A stretch of DNA of 55,145 bases, taken from the NCBI GenBank assembly GCA_902705825.1, contig CACSIL010000051.1:132331-187475 (forward strand), given 5' to 3'. A program made the position numbers and the translations under genes. Below the pieces are notes generated by a model that worked only from the letters and a program-made list of their open reading frames with translations, searched no databases and was not told where the DNA came from. Below are positions 35,018 through 44,484 of this stretch, piece by piece; positions within the stretch are counted from its first letter, which is position 1, and each line of letters begins with the position of its first letter. The stretch comes from Halioglobus japonicus. Lineage in GTDB: Bacteria > Pseudomonadota > Gammaproteobacteria > Pseudomonadales > Halieaceae.

Positions 35018-36115
35018 TCAGCTGACCTTCACCACCAGTTTCCCGAAGTTTGCGCCGGAGAACAGACCGAGAAACGCATCCGGTGCATTCTCCAGTCCGT
35101 CGACCACATCTTCACGGTATTTGATTTTACCCTCGGCCAACCAGCGGCTCATGTCCGCCACAAAATCCGGGATACGCGATCGATAGTTACCGACGATGAA
35201 ACCCTGGACTTTCAAACTGCGCTGCAGAATCATGGCCTGCATAATGCTCATGCGATCTGGCCCAGGCGGCAACTCAGTCTGGTTATACTGCGAGATCAAG
35301 CCACAGATCGGCACGCGTGCAAAATTGTTGAGCAGCGGCATCACCGCGTCCCAGGAACTGCCGCCGACGTTTTCAAAGTACACATCAATACCGTCCGGAC
35401 AGGCCGCTGCCAACTGAGCAGCCATGTCTTTATCGTAATGACTAATACAGGCATCATAGCCCAGCTCCTCTACTGCGTAAGTGCACTTCTCCTTCGCTCC
35501 GGCAATGCCCACAACCCGGCACCCCTTGAGCTTAGCGATCTGTCCTACCACTGATCCAACAGCGCCGGTCGACGCTGCCAACACCACGGTATCGCCCGGT
35601 TGTGGCTCACCAATATCGAGCAAGCCAACGTAGGCGGTCAGTCCCGGCATGCCCAGAATACCCAGCGCGTAGGAGGACGGCACAATACGCGGATCCAGCT
35701 TCATCAGATCGCTGCCGTCGGAAACGGCATAGTCCTGCCACCCGGCGTATGCGGTGACCAGATCACCTTCGGCGAAATCGGGGTTGCGTGTCGCGATCAC
35801 CTCGCTCACCGTACCACCCACCATCACATCACCCACCTCTACCGGATCAGCGTAACTCTTGCCCGCATTCATGCGGCCACGCATATACGGGTCCAGTGAC
35901 AGAAACCTGGTTTGCAGCAACACTTGTCCTTCTTCCGGCTGCGCAACGGGCGTACTCTCAAGACGGAAATTGTCGACAGTCGGCTTCCCGACCGGCCGCG
36001 ATGCCAGCACAATACTGCGATTGGTCGCAGGCGTGGCCGCCTGAGCCGGGTTGATTGCCAGCGAGCCCAGAGCGGTGAGTGACGCCAAAGTAAACTCTCG
36101 ACGGTTCAGATTCAT
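35018..36115 (-). CDS. Zinc-less MDR NADP-dependent oxidoreductase with a Tat signal
   Basis: About 365 residues. The ATG at 36115 has GAGG 6-7 nt upstream. The N-terminus MNLNRREFTLASLTALGSL, ending AQA, is a twin-arginine signal peptide. The rest is a medium-chain reductase of the CurA/2-alkenal-reductase group: SLDPYMRGRM, DTVVLAASTGAVGSVVGQIAKLKG, DVYFENVGG. There are no structural or catalytic zinc cysteines. These enzymes reduce enones with NADPH and are normally cytoplasmic, so export of this one as a folded holoenzyme is unusual. It is divergent from the amidohydrolase gene. Confidence 0.85.
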   Translation of the reverse strand: MNLNRREFTLASLTALGSLAINPAQAATPATNRSIVLASRPVGKPTVDNFRLESTPVAQPEEGQVLLQTRFLSLDPYMRGRMNAGKSYADPVEVGDVMVGGTVSEVIATRNPDFAEGDLVTAYAGWQDYAVSDGSDLMKLDPRIVPSSYALGILGMPGLTAYVGLLDIGEPQPGDTVVLAASTGAVGSVVGQIAKLKGCRVVGIAGAKEKCTYAVEELGYDACISHYDKDMAAQLAAACPDGIDVYFENVGGSSWDAVMPLLNNFARVPICGLISQYNQTELPPGPDRMSIMQAMILQRSLKVQGFIVGNYRSRIPDFVADMSRWLAEGKIKYREDVVDGLENAPDAFLGLFSGANFGKLVVKVS

Positions 36116-36333
36116 GGTAAGCCTCGTTTTAGAATTAAATACACAAAGACTAACCATAGCTCAGTCAGCTCTTACTGTCGCGGCCAACTGCACACCCAAA
36201 CGCGCCCGTTTGGGGAATGCCTGTCACAACAGGTAGCCAAATTTGAACCGATGGAGCGATTCGACGCCCCGGACAAAGCCTTGCACTCAAAAGTTGAGTA
36301 AACTGCGGGTAAATGTTCGTGGGAGCGATGAAT

Positions 36334-38070
36334 ATGTACGATCTGGTTATTCGAAATGCAACGATAGTGGATGGCACCGGCAAACCGTCATTTAGCGGCG
36401 ATCTGGCTGTCAGCGACGGCAAAATTGCCGCAATCGGTGAGGTCAACGGCGAAGGTAAAAAGGAGATAGATGCCCACGGCAAGTTGCTCACTCCGGGCTG
36501 GGTGGATGTGCACTCCCACATGGACGGACAGGCGACATGGGATCCACTGTGCAGCCCCGCTGCTAATCACGGTATTACCACACTGGTCATGGGGAACTGC
36601 GGCATTGGCTTCGCTCCCTGCAAGCCCAATGCGGAGGCCCAGGCACGTTTGATTACGGTGGTAGAGGATGTGGAGGATATCCCGGGCGCAGCACTGCATG
36701 AAGGCGTAAAGTGGGATTGGGAGAGTTTTCCGGAGTATCTTGATGCCGTGGAGAAATTCCCACGCGCCATCGATGTCGGCGCCCAGGTGCCACATTGCGC
36801 GGTACGCACCTATGTCATGGGTGAACGCGGTGCAAAGAATGAAATGGCAACTGCCGAGGATGTGGCCTCCATGGCCGCAATTGTCCGCGAAGGTATAGAG
36901 CGCGGCGCTCTGGGCTTCACCACCTCACGCACAGAACTGCATACCACGGGAGGCGACCAGGCCATGCCCGGCACCTATGCCGACGAGGCAGAGTTGCTCG
37001 GCATCGGCAGGGCAATCGGTGAGCTGGGCGGTAAAGGGATTTTCGGCCTGGTGTCGGACTTCCACAACTGGGAGCAGGAAATGGACTGGATGAAGCGCCT
37101 GTCTATTGAAAACAACTGCCAGATTAACTTCGTCCTGTTTTTCCGCGAGGAAGCCGATTGGGACCGTGTCCTCAAGCAGTTGGATTACTGCCGCCAGGCG
37201 AAGGCCGAAGGCGCGCAACTTATCCCTCACGTGGGCGCGCGCCCGGTCAACATCCTGCTGAGTTGGGACGGCACCATCAACCCCTTCAGCTTTCACACCA
37301 ATTACGGTCCTCTGTCTGTCATGACGCACGAGCAGCGACTCGCGGAACTGCAAAAGCCGGAAGTGCGCGCAGCCATACTGGCAGAGGAACTACCGCTGAT
37401 GGGGGATGCCTTCATGGACACCATCATCGGCGGCTACGACAAACTCTACCCACTGGGCACTCCTCCTAACTATGAGCCCGGCCCCGAGGACAGCATCGCC
37501 GCCAGGGCTGCCAAAGCCGGTGTGCCGCCACAGGAGTACTGCTACGACCTGATGATGGAAAACGGCGGGAAAACCGTTGTCTACTTCCCCTGCTTTGGCT
37601 ACGGCGCCAATGATCTGACCCGTCAGGTTGCCCTGTTGGAAGACGACAGTACGGTAATCTCCCTGGCAGATACTGGCGCCCACTGCGGGGTGTTGTGCGA
37701 TGCCAGTGTGCCCACCCAGATGCTCAGCTACTACGTGCGCGACCGCGAGCGCGGCCATCGCCTGAAGCTGGAGGACGTGGTGAAAAAGCAAACCCACGAC
37801 ACCGCGCGCTGCGTCGGCCTTGAGGATCGTGGCACGCTGGAAGTCGGCATGAAAGCAGACCTCAACCTGATCGACTTTGACAATCTGCAACTGGGGGCGC
37901 CGGAAATCATCTTCGACCTGCCAGCCGGTGGACGACGTATGTTCCAGGATGCCAGGGGCTATCTCGCCACCATCGTCAGCGGTGAGATCATAATGGAGAA
38001 TGGTGAATACACCGGAGCTGTACCCGGCAAATTGATTCGGGGCTCTCAGGCGGCACCACAGGCGGCCTGA
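36334..38070 (+). CDS. N-acyl-D-amino-acid deacylase-like amidohydrolase
   Basis: About 579 residues. The ATG at 36334 has GGGAG 8 nt upstream; longer in-frame starts are less likely. The metal ligands are visible as His60 and His62 in VDVHSHMDGQ, and Cys89 in GNCGIGFAPC, a D-aminoacylase hallmark. GALGFTTSRTELH and DTGAHCGVL carry further ligands. The C-terminal beta-sandwich (KADLNLIDFDNL) is typical. It probably cleaves an N-acyl or related amide bond; D-amino-acid specificity is from family, not sequence. It ends near a hairpin shared with alkB. Confidence 0.85.
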   Translation: MYDLVIRNATIVDGTGKPSFSGDLAVSDGKIAAIGEVNGEGKKEIDAHGKLLTPGWVDVHSHMDGQATWDPLCSPAANHGITTLVMGNCGIGFAPCKPNAEAQARLITVVEDVEDIPGAALHEGVKWDWESFPEYLDAVEKFPRAIDVGAQVPHCAVRTYVMGERGAKNEMATAEDVASMAAIVREGIERGALGFTTSRTELHTTGGDQAMPGTYADEAELLGIGRAIGELGGKGIFGLVSDFHNWEQEMDWMKRLSIENNCQINFVLFFREEADWDRVLKQLDYCRQAKAEGAQLIPHVGARPVNILLSWDGTINPFSFHTNYGPLSVMTHEQRLAELQKPEVRAAILAEELPLMGDAFMDTIIGGYDKLYPLGTPPNYEPGPEDSIAARAAKAGVPPQEYCYDLMMENGGKTVVYFPCFGYGANDLTRQVALLEDDSTVISLADTGAHCGVLCDASVPTQMLSYYVRDRERGHRLKLEDVVKKQTHDTARCVGLEDRGTLEVGMKADLNLIDFDNLQLGAPEIIFDLPAGGRRMFQDARGYLATIVSGEIIMENGEYTGAVPGKLIRGSQAAPQAA

Positions 38071-38094
38071 TCACAGCAGGGAATTGTCTGCGGC

Positions 38095-38129
38095 GAAGAA
38101 GGCCAACCGAACTGACGGTTGCCCTCTTC
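38095..38129. terminator. Imperfect hairpin between convergent genes
   Basis: GAAGAAGGCCAACCG (38095-38109) pairs with CGGTTGCCCTCTTC (38116-38129) with one bulge and one mismatch around a 6-nt loop. It lies between the convergent amidohydrolase and alkB genes. There is no clear T-run on either side, so termination is inferred from position. Confidence 0.4.
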
Positions 38130-38757
38130 ACCGGACAAGCCTGTAGGTTAAATTTATCCTCTCGCCAAGGTCACGCCTGGACTTTGCGATCTGGTGCAAC
38201 CAATGGTGTTGCACCTCGCCCTGCATCAGTAGAAAGCTGCCGCTGGCTAGCGGAATATCCAACCGGTTGGATTTGTCGAGTTTATGTTTCATTTGCAAGG
38301 TACGACTCTGCCCCAGGCTCACCGAGCCTATGATCGGATTGCGGCCCAATTCGGGCTCGTCATCGGCATGCCAAGCCATCGAGTCGGCCCCATCGCGGTA
38401 ACGGTTGAGTAGCACGCTGTTAAAGCGGGCTTTCGAAACCTGCTCAATCCTTTCCTTGATACGCAACAGGGCCGGTATCCACGGCATGGATTCCACCGTA
38501 ATCCCTGAATACCGATACGTTATATTTGGGTCTCCGTACCAGGCGGTCAATCGCGGTAGCTTGTGGACTCGTCCGTACAGACGGATCGTCTCCTGCTGCC
38601 ACTGAATCTCCCGTTGCAGTACTTCAAATAATCGATTCGCTTCGCTCGGTGAAAACAGGGAGGCATAGAGGCGAACATCCCCATCAGGGATATCGATGCG
38701 CGAGGCCGCGTCCGAACGCTCTCGAGATGACGAAAACAGATCGAAGGTCACCGACAC
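38128..38757 (-). CDS. alkB: AlkB-like alpha-ketoglutarate-dependent DNA dealkylase
   Basis: A protein of about 209 residues of the AlkB family, closer in layout to ALKBH2/3 than to E. coli AlkB. The iron ligands start with HAD in SMAWHADDE, the distal His is in VQHHWLH, and the oxoglutarate-binding arginine is in RINLTYR. It removes alkyl groups from bases (1-methyladenine, 3-methylcytosine) by oxidation. The frame opens with GTG at 38757, but a second GTG at 38751 has a better ribosome-site distance to GGGGA. No LexA or Ada box is obvious. Confidence 0.88.
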   Translation of the reverse strand: MSVTFDLFSSSRERSDAASRIDIPDGDVRLYASLFSPSEANRLFEVLQREIQWQQETIRLYGRVHKLPRLTAWYGDPNITYRYSGITVESMPWIPALLRIKERIEQVSKARFNSVLLNRYRDGADSMAWHADDEPELGRNPIIGSVSLGQSRTLQMKHKLDKSNRLDIPLASGSFLLMQGEVQHHWLHQIAKSRRDLGERINLTYRLVR

Positions 38758-39010
38758 TCCCCGGCTTGCGCACAGCGATCACAGCAAGCAAACAACCCCG
38801 CCGCAAGCAACACCGGTGATTCGTGTAATTCATTCAAAATCAAATATCGCTCCCCTACAAAGTGTCGCCCCGTGTACACTATCACGGATAAAATCCGGGC
38901 TGCCCGATAACGACAGCACAAGGTGTTGAAATTGCCTGCACAATAAAAGGTAAGTTAGTATTACAGCTCTCATCGACCCGATGAAACCATGCCAAAGTCA
39001 GGAGAATTTT

Positions 39011-40759
39011 ATGGCTCGCAGTATTTCCGAAGCAATACTGGATGTATTGGCCGACGCGGGTGCCCGCGATATATTCGGCGTAGTCGGGGATGTGATCAAC
39101 CCGTTTGTACTGGCTGCCATAAAGGATCCACGGTTTCGCTGGATTACAGTCCGTCACGAAGAGCACGCAGGATATGCAGCTGCTGCTCAATCCCAACTGA
39201 CCGGACGTATTGGCGTGTGCGCAGGCACCTCCGGACCAGGTGCACTGCACTTGATCAACGGTTTATACAATGCGCAGAAAGAAGGTGCGGCAGTGATCGC
39301 CATCACCGGCCAGGTGCCTACGGCTCAGCGAGGCAGTGACTTTCACAAAGAAATGGATCTGACCAAGGTGTTCGACGATGTCTGTGCTTATCAGGCGGTC
39401 ATTGAAACACCGGCGCAGGTTCCGCGCATGGTGGAAATCGCTGCGCAAAAGTCGCTGACCGAACGTGTGGTAACGCGCGTTGAGGTTGCCGCAGATATTT
39501 TCGTCAAGGACATTGCAAGCGAGCATTACACCCACCCACTGGTACACGCACTACCCGCCGTCTCCGCGCCACCGGCTGAACTGGAGAAAGCCGCAGCACT
39601 ATTACAACAGGGAAGTCGGGTGGCGGTGTTTTGTGGAATTGGGTGTCGCGACGCGAAAGCTGATGTCCTCGCACTGGCAGAAAAGCTGGGCGCCCCCCTT
39701 GCCCACACTTTGCGTGCGCTCGATATTTTTGACTACGACGATGGCCCGGTTGTCGGGCTCACCGGCAATATCGGCAACCCGGCAGGCCTGCACGCAGTCA
39801 GTGACTGCGATGTCTTGTTGATGCTGGGTACAGACTTTCCCTACGCCGAATTTCTCCCCGACGGCCGACCGATTATTCAAGTGGACAAGAATGTCGATCA
39901 TATCGGGCGTCGTGCACCGGTGACACTGGGGCTGGTGGGCGATGTGGGCGAGACCGTACGCGCACTGCTCCCCCTGCTGAACAATGATCAGAAATCGGCT
40001 AAATTCCGCGATCATCTGGTAAAGGTACGGCAGAAATGGTGTAAGCATATGGATGCGCAGGCGAGCCTGTCGCGCACTGACGAACCGCTGCATCCCCAGT
40101 TGTTTGCCAAGGCCATCAGTGATGCCGCCGACGACAACGCGATATTTGCCATTGACGTCGGTGAGTGTGCAATCTGGGTTGCCCGGCAGATGGCCATGTC
40201 CGGCGAGCGGCGCATGATCGGCGGTTTCAATCATGGCTCGCTGGGTTCAGGCCTCCCCACGGCCCTGGGCGCCGCATCACTGGACCCCACCCGTCAGGTG
40301 TGGGCGCTGTGCGGTGACGGCGGGTTCGGTATGTCCATGAACGACTTTGTTACCGCAGTCCGATATGGCTGGCCGCTGAAGGTCCTGATATTCAACAACA
40401 GTGAACTCGGTTTTGTGGCCATGGAGATGCAGGTGGCCGGCATGCCCAAGAACGACGAGGCAACAGGGCTGACCAACCCGGACTTTGCCGCCTACGCCAA
40501 GGCCTGTGGCGGTGATGGTGTGCGCGTTGAACACGCCGCAGATATTGTACCGGCCATTGAGCAGGCTATCGCGTCAGACAAACCCTTTATTATCGATGCG
40601 ATCGTCAGTTCGGGCGAGCTTTCGATGCCTCCGCACATTGGCATGGAAGAGTTTTACGGATTCGGAATGTCCAAACTGAAGGAGGGTATTCTGGGCGTCA
40701 AGGGTGATCATAGCGTCTGGAAGGAATGGCGCGATGAGTTCAAAGCATTTTTTTCCTGA
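39011..40759 (+). CDS. ThDP-dependent enzyme, pyruvate oxidase (PoxB)-like
   Basis: About 582 residues from the ATG at 39011, preceded by GGAG 6 nt upstream; the in-frame ATG at 38981 is unsupported. The N-terminal domain has the catalytic Glu in RHEEHAGYAA. The C-terminal ThDP motif is CGDGGFGMSMNDFVTAVRYG ending in NN. The fold is shared by pyruvate oxidase, acetolactate synthase and related decarboxylases. The GDVINPF and GELSMPPHI segments favour PoxB-like enzymes, but substrate choice cannot be read. It is followed 34 bp later by the glutamate-synthase-like gene on the same strand, so the two are probably one operon. Confidence 0.85.
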   Translation: MARSISEAILDVLADAGARDIFGVVGDVINPFVLAAIKDPRFRWITVRHEEHAGYAAAAQSQLTGRIGVCAGTSGPGALHLINGLYNAQKEGAAVIAITGQVPTAQRGSDFHKEMDLTKVFDDVCAYQAVIETPAQVPRMVEIAAQKSLTERVVTRVEVAADIFVKDIASEHYTHPLVHALPAVSAPPAELEKAAALLQQGSRVAVFCGIGCRDAKADVLALAEKLGAPLAHTLRALDIFDYDDGPVVGLTGNIGNPAGLHAVSDCDVLLMLGTDFPYAEFLPDGRPIIQVDKNVDHIGRRAPVTLGLVGDVGETVRALLPLLNNDQKSAKFRDHLVKVRQKWCKHMDAQASLSRTDEPLHPQLFAKAISDAADDNAIFAIDVGECAIWVARQMAMSGERRMIGGFNHGSLGSGLPTALGAASLDPTRQVWALCGDGGFGMSMNDFVTAVRYGWPLKVLIFNNSELGFVAMEMQVAGMPKNDEATGLTNPDFAAYAKACGGDGVRVEHAADIVPAIEQAIASDKPFIIDAIVSSGELSMPPHIGMEEFYGFGMSKLKEGILGVKGDHSVWKEWRDEFKAFFS

Positions 40760-40793
40760 ACTATAAAATTAACGTCTACCGGGAGCAAACACC

Positions 40794-42410
40794 GTGACAT
40801 TCATGCAGAAACTTTTTTGGATCATCGCACTCGTTGCCTTCCCTACCGCTGTGTACCTCGCCACCGGGTCGCTCGCAGGGCTGGTACTGGCCGTCATTCT
40901 CGGGGTGTATGTGGTTGTTGGCATCTATGATATGTGGTTCAGCCCCCACACCCTGAATCGACTTTACCCGGTTGCGGCCTATATCCGCTATGCACTGGAA
41001 TTCATACGCCCCGAAATTCGCCAGTACTTTATAGCGGGCGACACAGAGGAACTGCCTTTCAGCAGAGAAGAACGCGATCTTGTCTACCGCCGCGCCCAGG
41101 GGCTGGACGATACCCAGCCCTTTGGTACCGAACACGAGATTACCGCGACCGGCTGGTTGGGCGCCGCCCACTCAATAGCGCCTACCGTGGTAAAAGAAGA
41201 GACCAAACGCGTACTTATCGGTGGCGATCAGTGCAAACAGCCCTACAGCGCGGCGCGCCTGAATTGTTCCGCGATGAGTTTCGGCGCACTCAGTGCCAAT
41301 GCCATTATGGCGATAAACAAAGGCGCCAAGCTGGGCGGTTTTTATCACAACACCGGTGAAGGCGGTTTCAGTCCCTATCACCGCCAGGGTGGTGATATTG
41401 TCTGGCAGATCGGCACTGGCTACTTTGGCTGTCGCACACCCGATGGCGGCTTTGACCCTGAATCTTTCCAAAAATCGGCGACCCTCGATCAGGTCAAGAT
41501 GATCGAAATCAAAATATCTCAGGGTGCGAAACCCTCCCATGGCGGCGTACTGCCAGCGGCGAAAGTCTCTGAAGAAATCTCTCGAATCCGCTTGGTCAAC
41601 ATGGGGGAAGACGTCATCTCACCACCGGGCCATCGTGAGTTCAACACTCCCAAAGGGCTGCTGGATTTTGTCGTGCGGCTGCGCGACTTGAGCGGAGGCA
41701 AACCGGTCGGGTTCAAATTGTGCATCGGTCGCAAGTACGAGTTTTTGGCGATTTGCAAAGCCATGCTTGAGACCGGCATAACACCTGATTTCATCACTGT
41801 CGATGGCGCAGAGGGAGGCACTGGCGCAGCGCCGGTAGAATTCACTAACAGGCTTGGCGTACCCTGTCTCGAGGGCACCAGTTTCGTCCACAACTGTCTC
41901 GTCGGCACCGGCTTACGGGACAAGATCCGTGTGATTTCTTCGGGCAAGACCGCCACCGGCTTTGATATCGTCACCAAGCTTGCGGTGGGCGCTGATGTAA
42001 CCAATGCGGCGCGCACCATGATGCTTTCGCTGGGCTGCATTCAGTCGCAGTCGTGTAACACCAATAAATGCCCAACTGGCATCGCTACGCAGGACCCTGA
42101 TCGCGGCAAAGCCCTGGATGTGGAGGCGCGTCACAAGCGGGTTGCCAGTTTCCAGAAACGCACATTGCACTCAGCATTTGAAATGATCGGGGCAATGGGA
42201 CTGGATGATCCCGACACCCTGTTCCCACACCTGATCTGGCGGCGCAGTGCGGATGGCGTCAATCAGCATTTTGATGATGTATTCCCACTACTGGCGCCCA
42301 ATGTACTGCTTGAGGAAGAAAAGGTGCCCTCCGACTGGATACAGGACTGGCAGCTTGCCTCAGCGGAAAGCTTTGCGCCTAATCTTGAGGCCTTGCAACA
42401 GCAGGCCTAG
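40794..42410 (+). CDS. Membrane-anchored FMN/[3Fe-4S] glutamate-synthase-like protein
   Basis: A 538-residue protein starting at GTG, with GGGAG 8 nt upstream. Two transmembrane helices occupy about residues 5-45. The remainder is the FMN-binding synthase domain of glutamate synthase: SAMSFGALSANAIMAINKGA, HNTGEGGFSPYH, DGAEGGTGAAP. The iron-sulfur cysteines are in CIQSQSCNTNKC (C-x5-C-x4-C). The glutaminase domain is absent, so a true glutamate synthase role is doubtful. Such stand-alone proteins are widespread but poorly defined. Tight spacing to the ThDP enzyme suggests that the two share a redox or decarboxylation pathway. Confidence 0.88.
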   Translation: MTFMQKLFWIIALVAFPTAVYLATGSLAGLVLAVILGVYVVVGIYDMWFSPHTLNRLYPVAAYIRYALEFIRPEIRQYFIAGDTEELPFSREERDLVYRRAQGLDDTQPFGTEHEITATGWLGAAHSIAPTVVKEETKRVLIGGDQCKQPYSAARLNCSAMSFGALSANAIMAINKGAKLGGFYHNTGEGGFSPYHRQGGDIVWQIGTGYFGCRTPDGGFDPESFQKSATLDQVKMIEIKISQGAKPSHGGVLPAAKVSEEISRIRLVNMGEDVISPPGHREFNTPKGLLDFVVRLRDLSGGKPVGFKLCIGRKYEFLAICKAMLETGITPDFITVDGAEGGTGAAPVEFTNRLGVPCLEGTSFVHNCLVGTGLRDKIRVISSGKTATGFDIVTKLAVGADVTNAARTMMLSLGCIQSQSCNTNKCPTGIATQDPDRGKALDVEARHKRVASFQKRTLHSAFEMIGAMGLDDPDTLFPHLIWRRSADGVNQHFDDVFPLLAPNVLLEEEKVPSDWIQDWQLASAESFAPNLEALQQQA

Positions 42411-42436
42411 CTGTCAGGCGCGCACAGTGCAACTCA

Positions 42437-42464
42437 CCCAGGCGGGTTATCGCAACTGCCTGGG
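42437..42464. terminator. Hairpin between convergent genes
   Basis: CCCAGGC and GCCTGGG pair perfectly around a 14-nt loop between the glutamate-synthase-like gene and the ceramidase gene. No T-run follows on either strand, so it is a weak terminator candidate. Confidence 0.4.
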
Positions 42465-42470
42465 GAATGG

Positions 42471-44480
42471 TTACTGAGCCCCGTAGTGGAAAGCTTCGGG
42501 CTCACCACTGAACGCATTACCGGCATCATCAATGCCGTAGTGGGAGATCCGGTAGTCCCCTGCCGGGGCGTCTTCGGGAACCTCCCAGCTGAGCTGTGCA
42601 ATATAGGCGTCACCCTCAAACCGCCAGCGTACGCGGGTACTCCAATCACCATCATCGGCCACCACTTGCCAACCGGAGGGCGTCTTGCGCTCCACCAACA
42701 AAAAGTTGTTCCCGGTTGTGTAATGCGCGGTGGGGTTGACCGACAAAAAGTCGATCTCGACAGTCTCTCCCCGCTCGTAATGATCTTCTGCCGATATCAG
42801 AGCATCGCCGTAGTGCTTACCTTCATAAGGCGATGCTACCTCACCAGAGGGAAGCGGCTGGCCCTTGGATTTTCCTCGCCAGTCATCGTAAGCAACCTCA
42901 TCGGTTACCATCGCACCTGATTGCAGGGCATTGGCCAGCTCGCTGGCGACCTGCTGATACGCCGGCAAGCTCCACTGCCCGTGCAAGGTGTGACCGCCCT
43001 CGTACTGCTGCAATTGATACTCCTGGGGGGTTGTAACATAACCGGCATAACCATTGGCATAACCTGCCAGCACGATATAGCGAGCCCAGTCACCGAGTTC
43101 TTCCATAACGCTGCTGCGCAATCGTCTACCCGCCATGGTCGTGGCCTCAACAGGCAGCGCGAGTATCACCAGTTGGCCGATGCGAGCAACGGTGACGGAG
43201 TGTATCTGTGATTGCAGAGGGGGGTTGCCACTGCCCGTTTCAAAAAGAATCGGCTTGGGTGCCTGGCAGGCATGAACCGGTTCTGTCCACCGCGGTACAC
43301 CCGTCACTGCGCGAATCAACCAATCCAGCCATATGCGTTGTTCGACCATACCCTCGCTGAACAGAAAGTGTCCGCCGCCGTCCTCCGTGGAGCCACCGGC
43401 AAAGGAATAACCATAGGCCGAAGGGCATGTATGCTGCTCACCGTCACCGGTGAAGCGAGGTTCTACCCGGTAATCACTCAAATCAACATAGATGCGCCGT
43501 GAATCCACTGGGCCAACAAGCTCTTCATCCGCATCCTGGAACAGCTGCCTTGCCAGCAGCAACTGGCGCTCGCCCATTATGCGCGTTGTCTCTACATCGG
43601 TAGCGCCGGGGCCCGTATTGTCCAGATTGGTATTCGGGGTAACGTCACCGGGATCAGACTGGGCAAATGCCGCTACGAAATCCTCATTCGAAGCATAGGT
43701 TACACCCCGCTCCCGCTCCATCTGCAACGACGCATACCCTTTGTGATCTCCGGAGATCAGGTGATTGTAGAAATTCATCGCCGTGGGATGCAGTGCAAAC
43801 CAATTGAGCATGCCAATGGCACCGGACTCATCGACAAACTTCAGCACAGTCATAGTCGTATTGGTATCGGTACTGTAGCGAGCGCGCTCCTCGGCCGGAT
43901 TCTCAAGATAGGCCACAGCAGAGCGATTGGCGCCTGCGTTGTGTAATTCCCCGGTCGCGATAAAGATATTCCCAGGCTGCAAGTCCTCATGCGCCTTCAC
44001 TACAGACGCAGTAATGCCGTCCACAATAGCGGCATAATGCTCAGGATAAAGACCGCCGTCGAGGCCAGTTTCGGTGCGAGATTGCCAATAGCCACCGGGC
44101 CCTGAATGCGTGTGGGTAGCGGTGATAATGACATTGTCCAGTTCGTAGGTAGACCCAAAACGCTGCTTCAGCCTATCGACAACATCCAGCGTCATGTGAT
44201 GATCGATACTTCCCAGATCGGCACTGACAAACACCAACCGCTGGGCCGGTGCATCCGCTTGAGCAATGATGAATGCCCGTGATCGAAGGCGAGTATGCAG
44301 CCCCTCCCCAATCTGATCTGGTCGGCCAAACCCCCACAATTGCATACCCACAACCGGGCCCGTCACATCGGCGATGCCGCGTCCAATAATGTAATGGTTG
44401 GATGACTGCGCAGCGTAAACTGCAGTACAAAAACACGCTGCCAGGCAAAATACCCCTCGCACAACTGTCTGGCTGATCAA
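42471..44480 (-). CDS. Neutral/alkaline ceramidase-family amidase, exported
   Basis: A 669-residue protein with a signal peptide (cleavage after about residue 23, VYA-AQ). The N-terminal ceramidase domain has zinc-site residues in THTHSGPGGY (His123, His125), ALHPTAM (His231) and LPVEATTMAGRR, plus YANGYAGYVTTPQEY. A C-terminal Ig-like domain ends the chain. It should hydrolyse an N-acyl-sphingoid or similar amide outside the cell. The amidase motif reads GDVTPN (residues 278-283) where characterised enzymes have GDVSPN with Ser as the key residue. The start is TTG with GGGA about 9 nt upstream. It follows the PsiE-like gene by 4 bp and is probably coupled to it. Confidence 0.88.
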   Translation of the reverse strand: MISQTVVRGVFCLAACFCTAVYAAQSSNHYIIGRGIADVTGPVVGMQLWGFGRPDQIGEGLHTRLRSRAFIIAQADAPAQRLVFVSADLGSIDHHMTLDVVDRLKQRFGSTYELDNVIITATHTHSGPGGYWQSRTETGLDGGLYPEHYAAIVDGITASVVKAHEDLQPGNIFIATGELHNAGANRSAVAYLENPAEERARYSTDTNTTMTVLKFVDESGAIGMLNWFALHPTAMNFYNHLISGDHKGYASLQMERERGVTYASNEDFVAAFAQSDPGDVTPNTNLDNTGPGATDVETTRIMGERQLLLARQLFQDADEELVGPVDSRRIYVDLSDYRVEPRFTGDGEQHTCPSAYGYSFAGGSTEDGGGHFLFSEGMVEQRIWLDWLIRAVTGVPRWTEPVHACQAPKPILFETGSGNPPLQSQIHSVTVARIGQLVILALPVEATTMAGRRLRSSVMEELGDWARYIVLAGYANGYAGYVTTPQEYQLQQYEGGHTLHGQWSLPAYQQVASELANALQSGAMVTDEVAYDDWRGKSKGQPLPSGEVASPYEGKHYGDALISAEDHYERGETVEIDFLSVNPTAHYTTGNNFLLVERKTPSGWQVVADDGDWSTRVRWRFEGDAYIAQLSWEVPEDAPAGDYRISHYGIDDAGNAFSGEPEAFHYGAQ

Positions 44481-44484
44481 CGTA

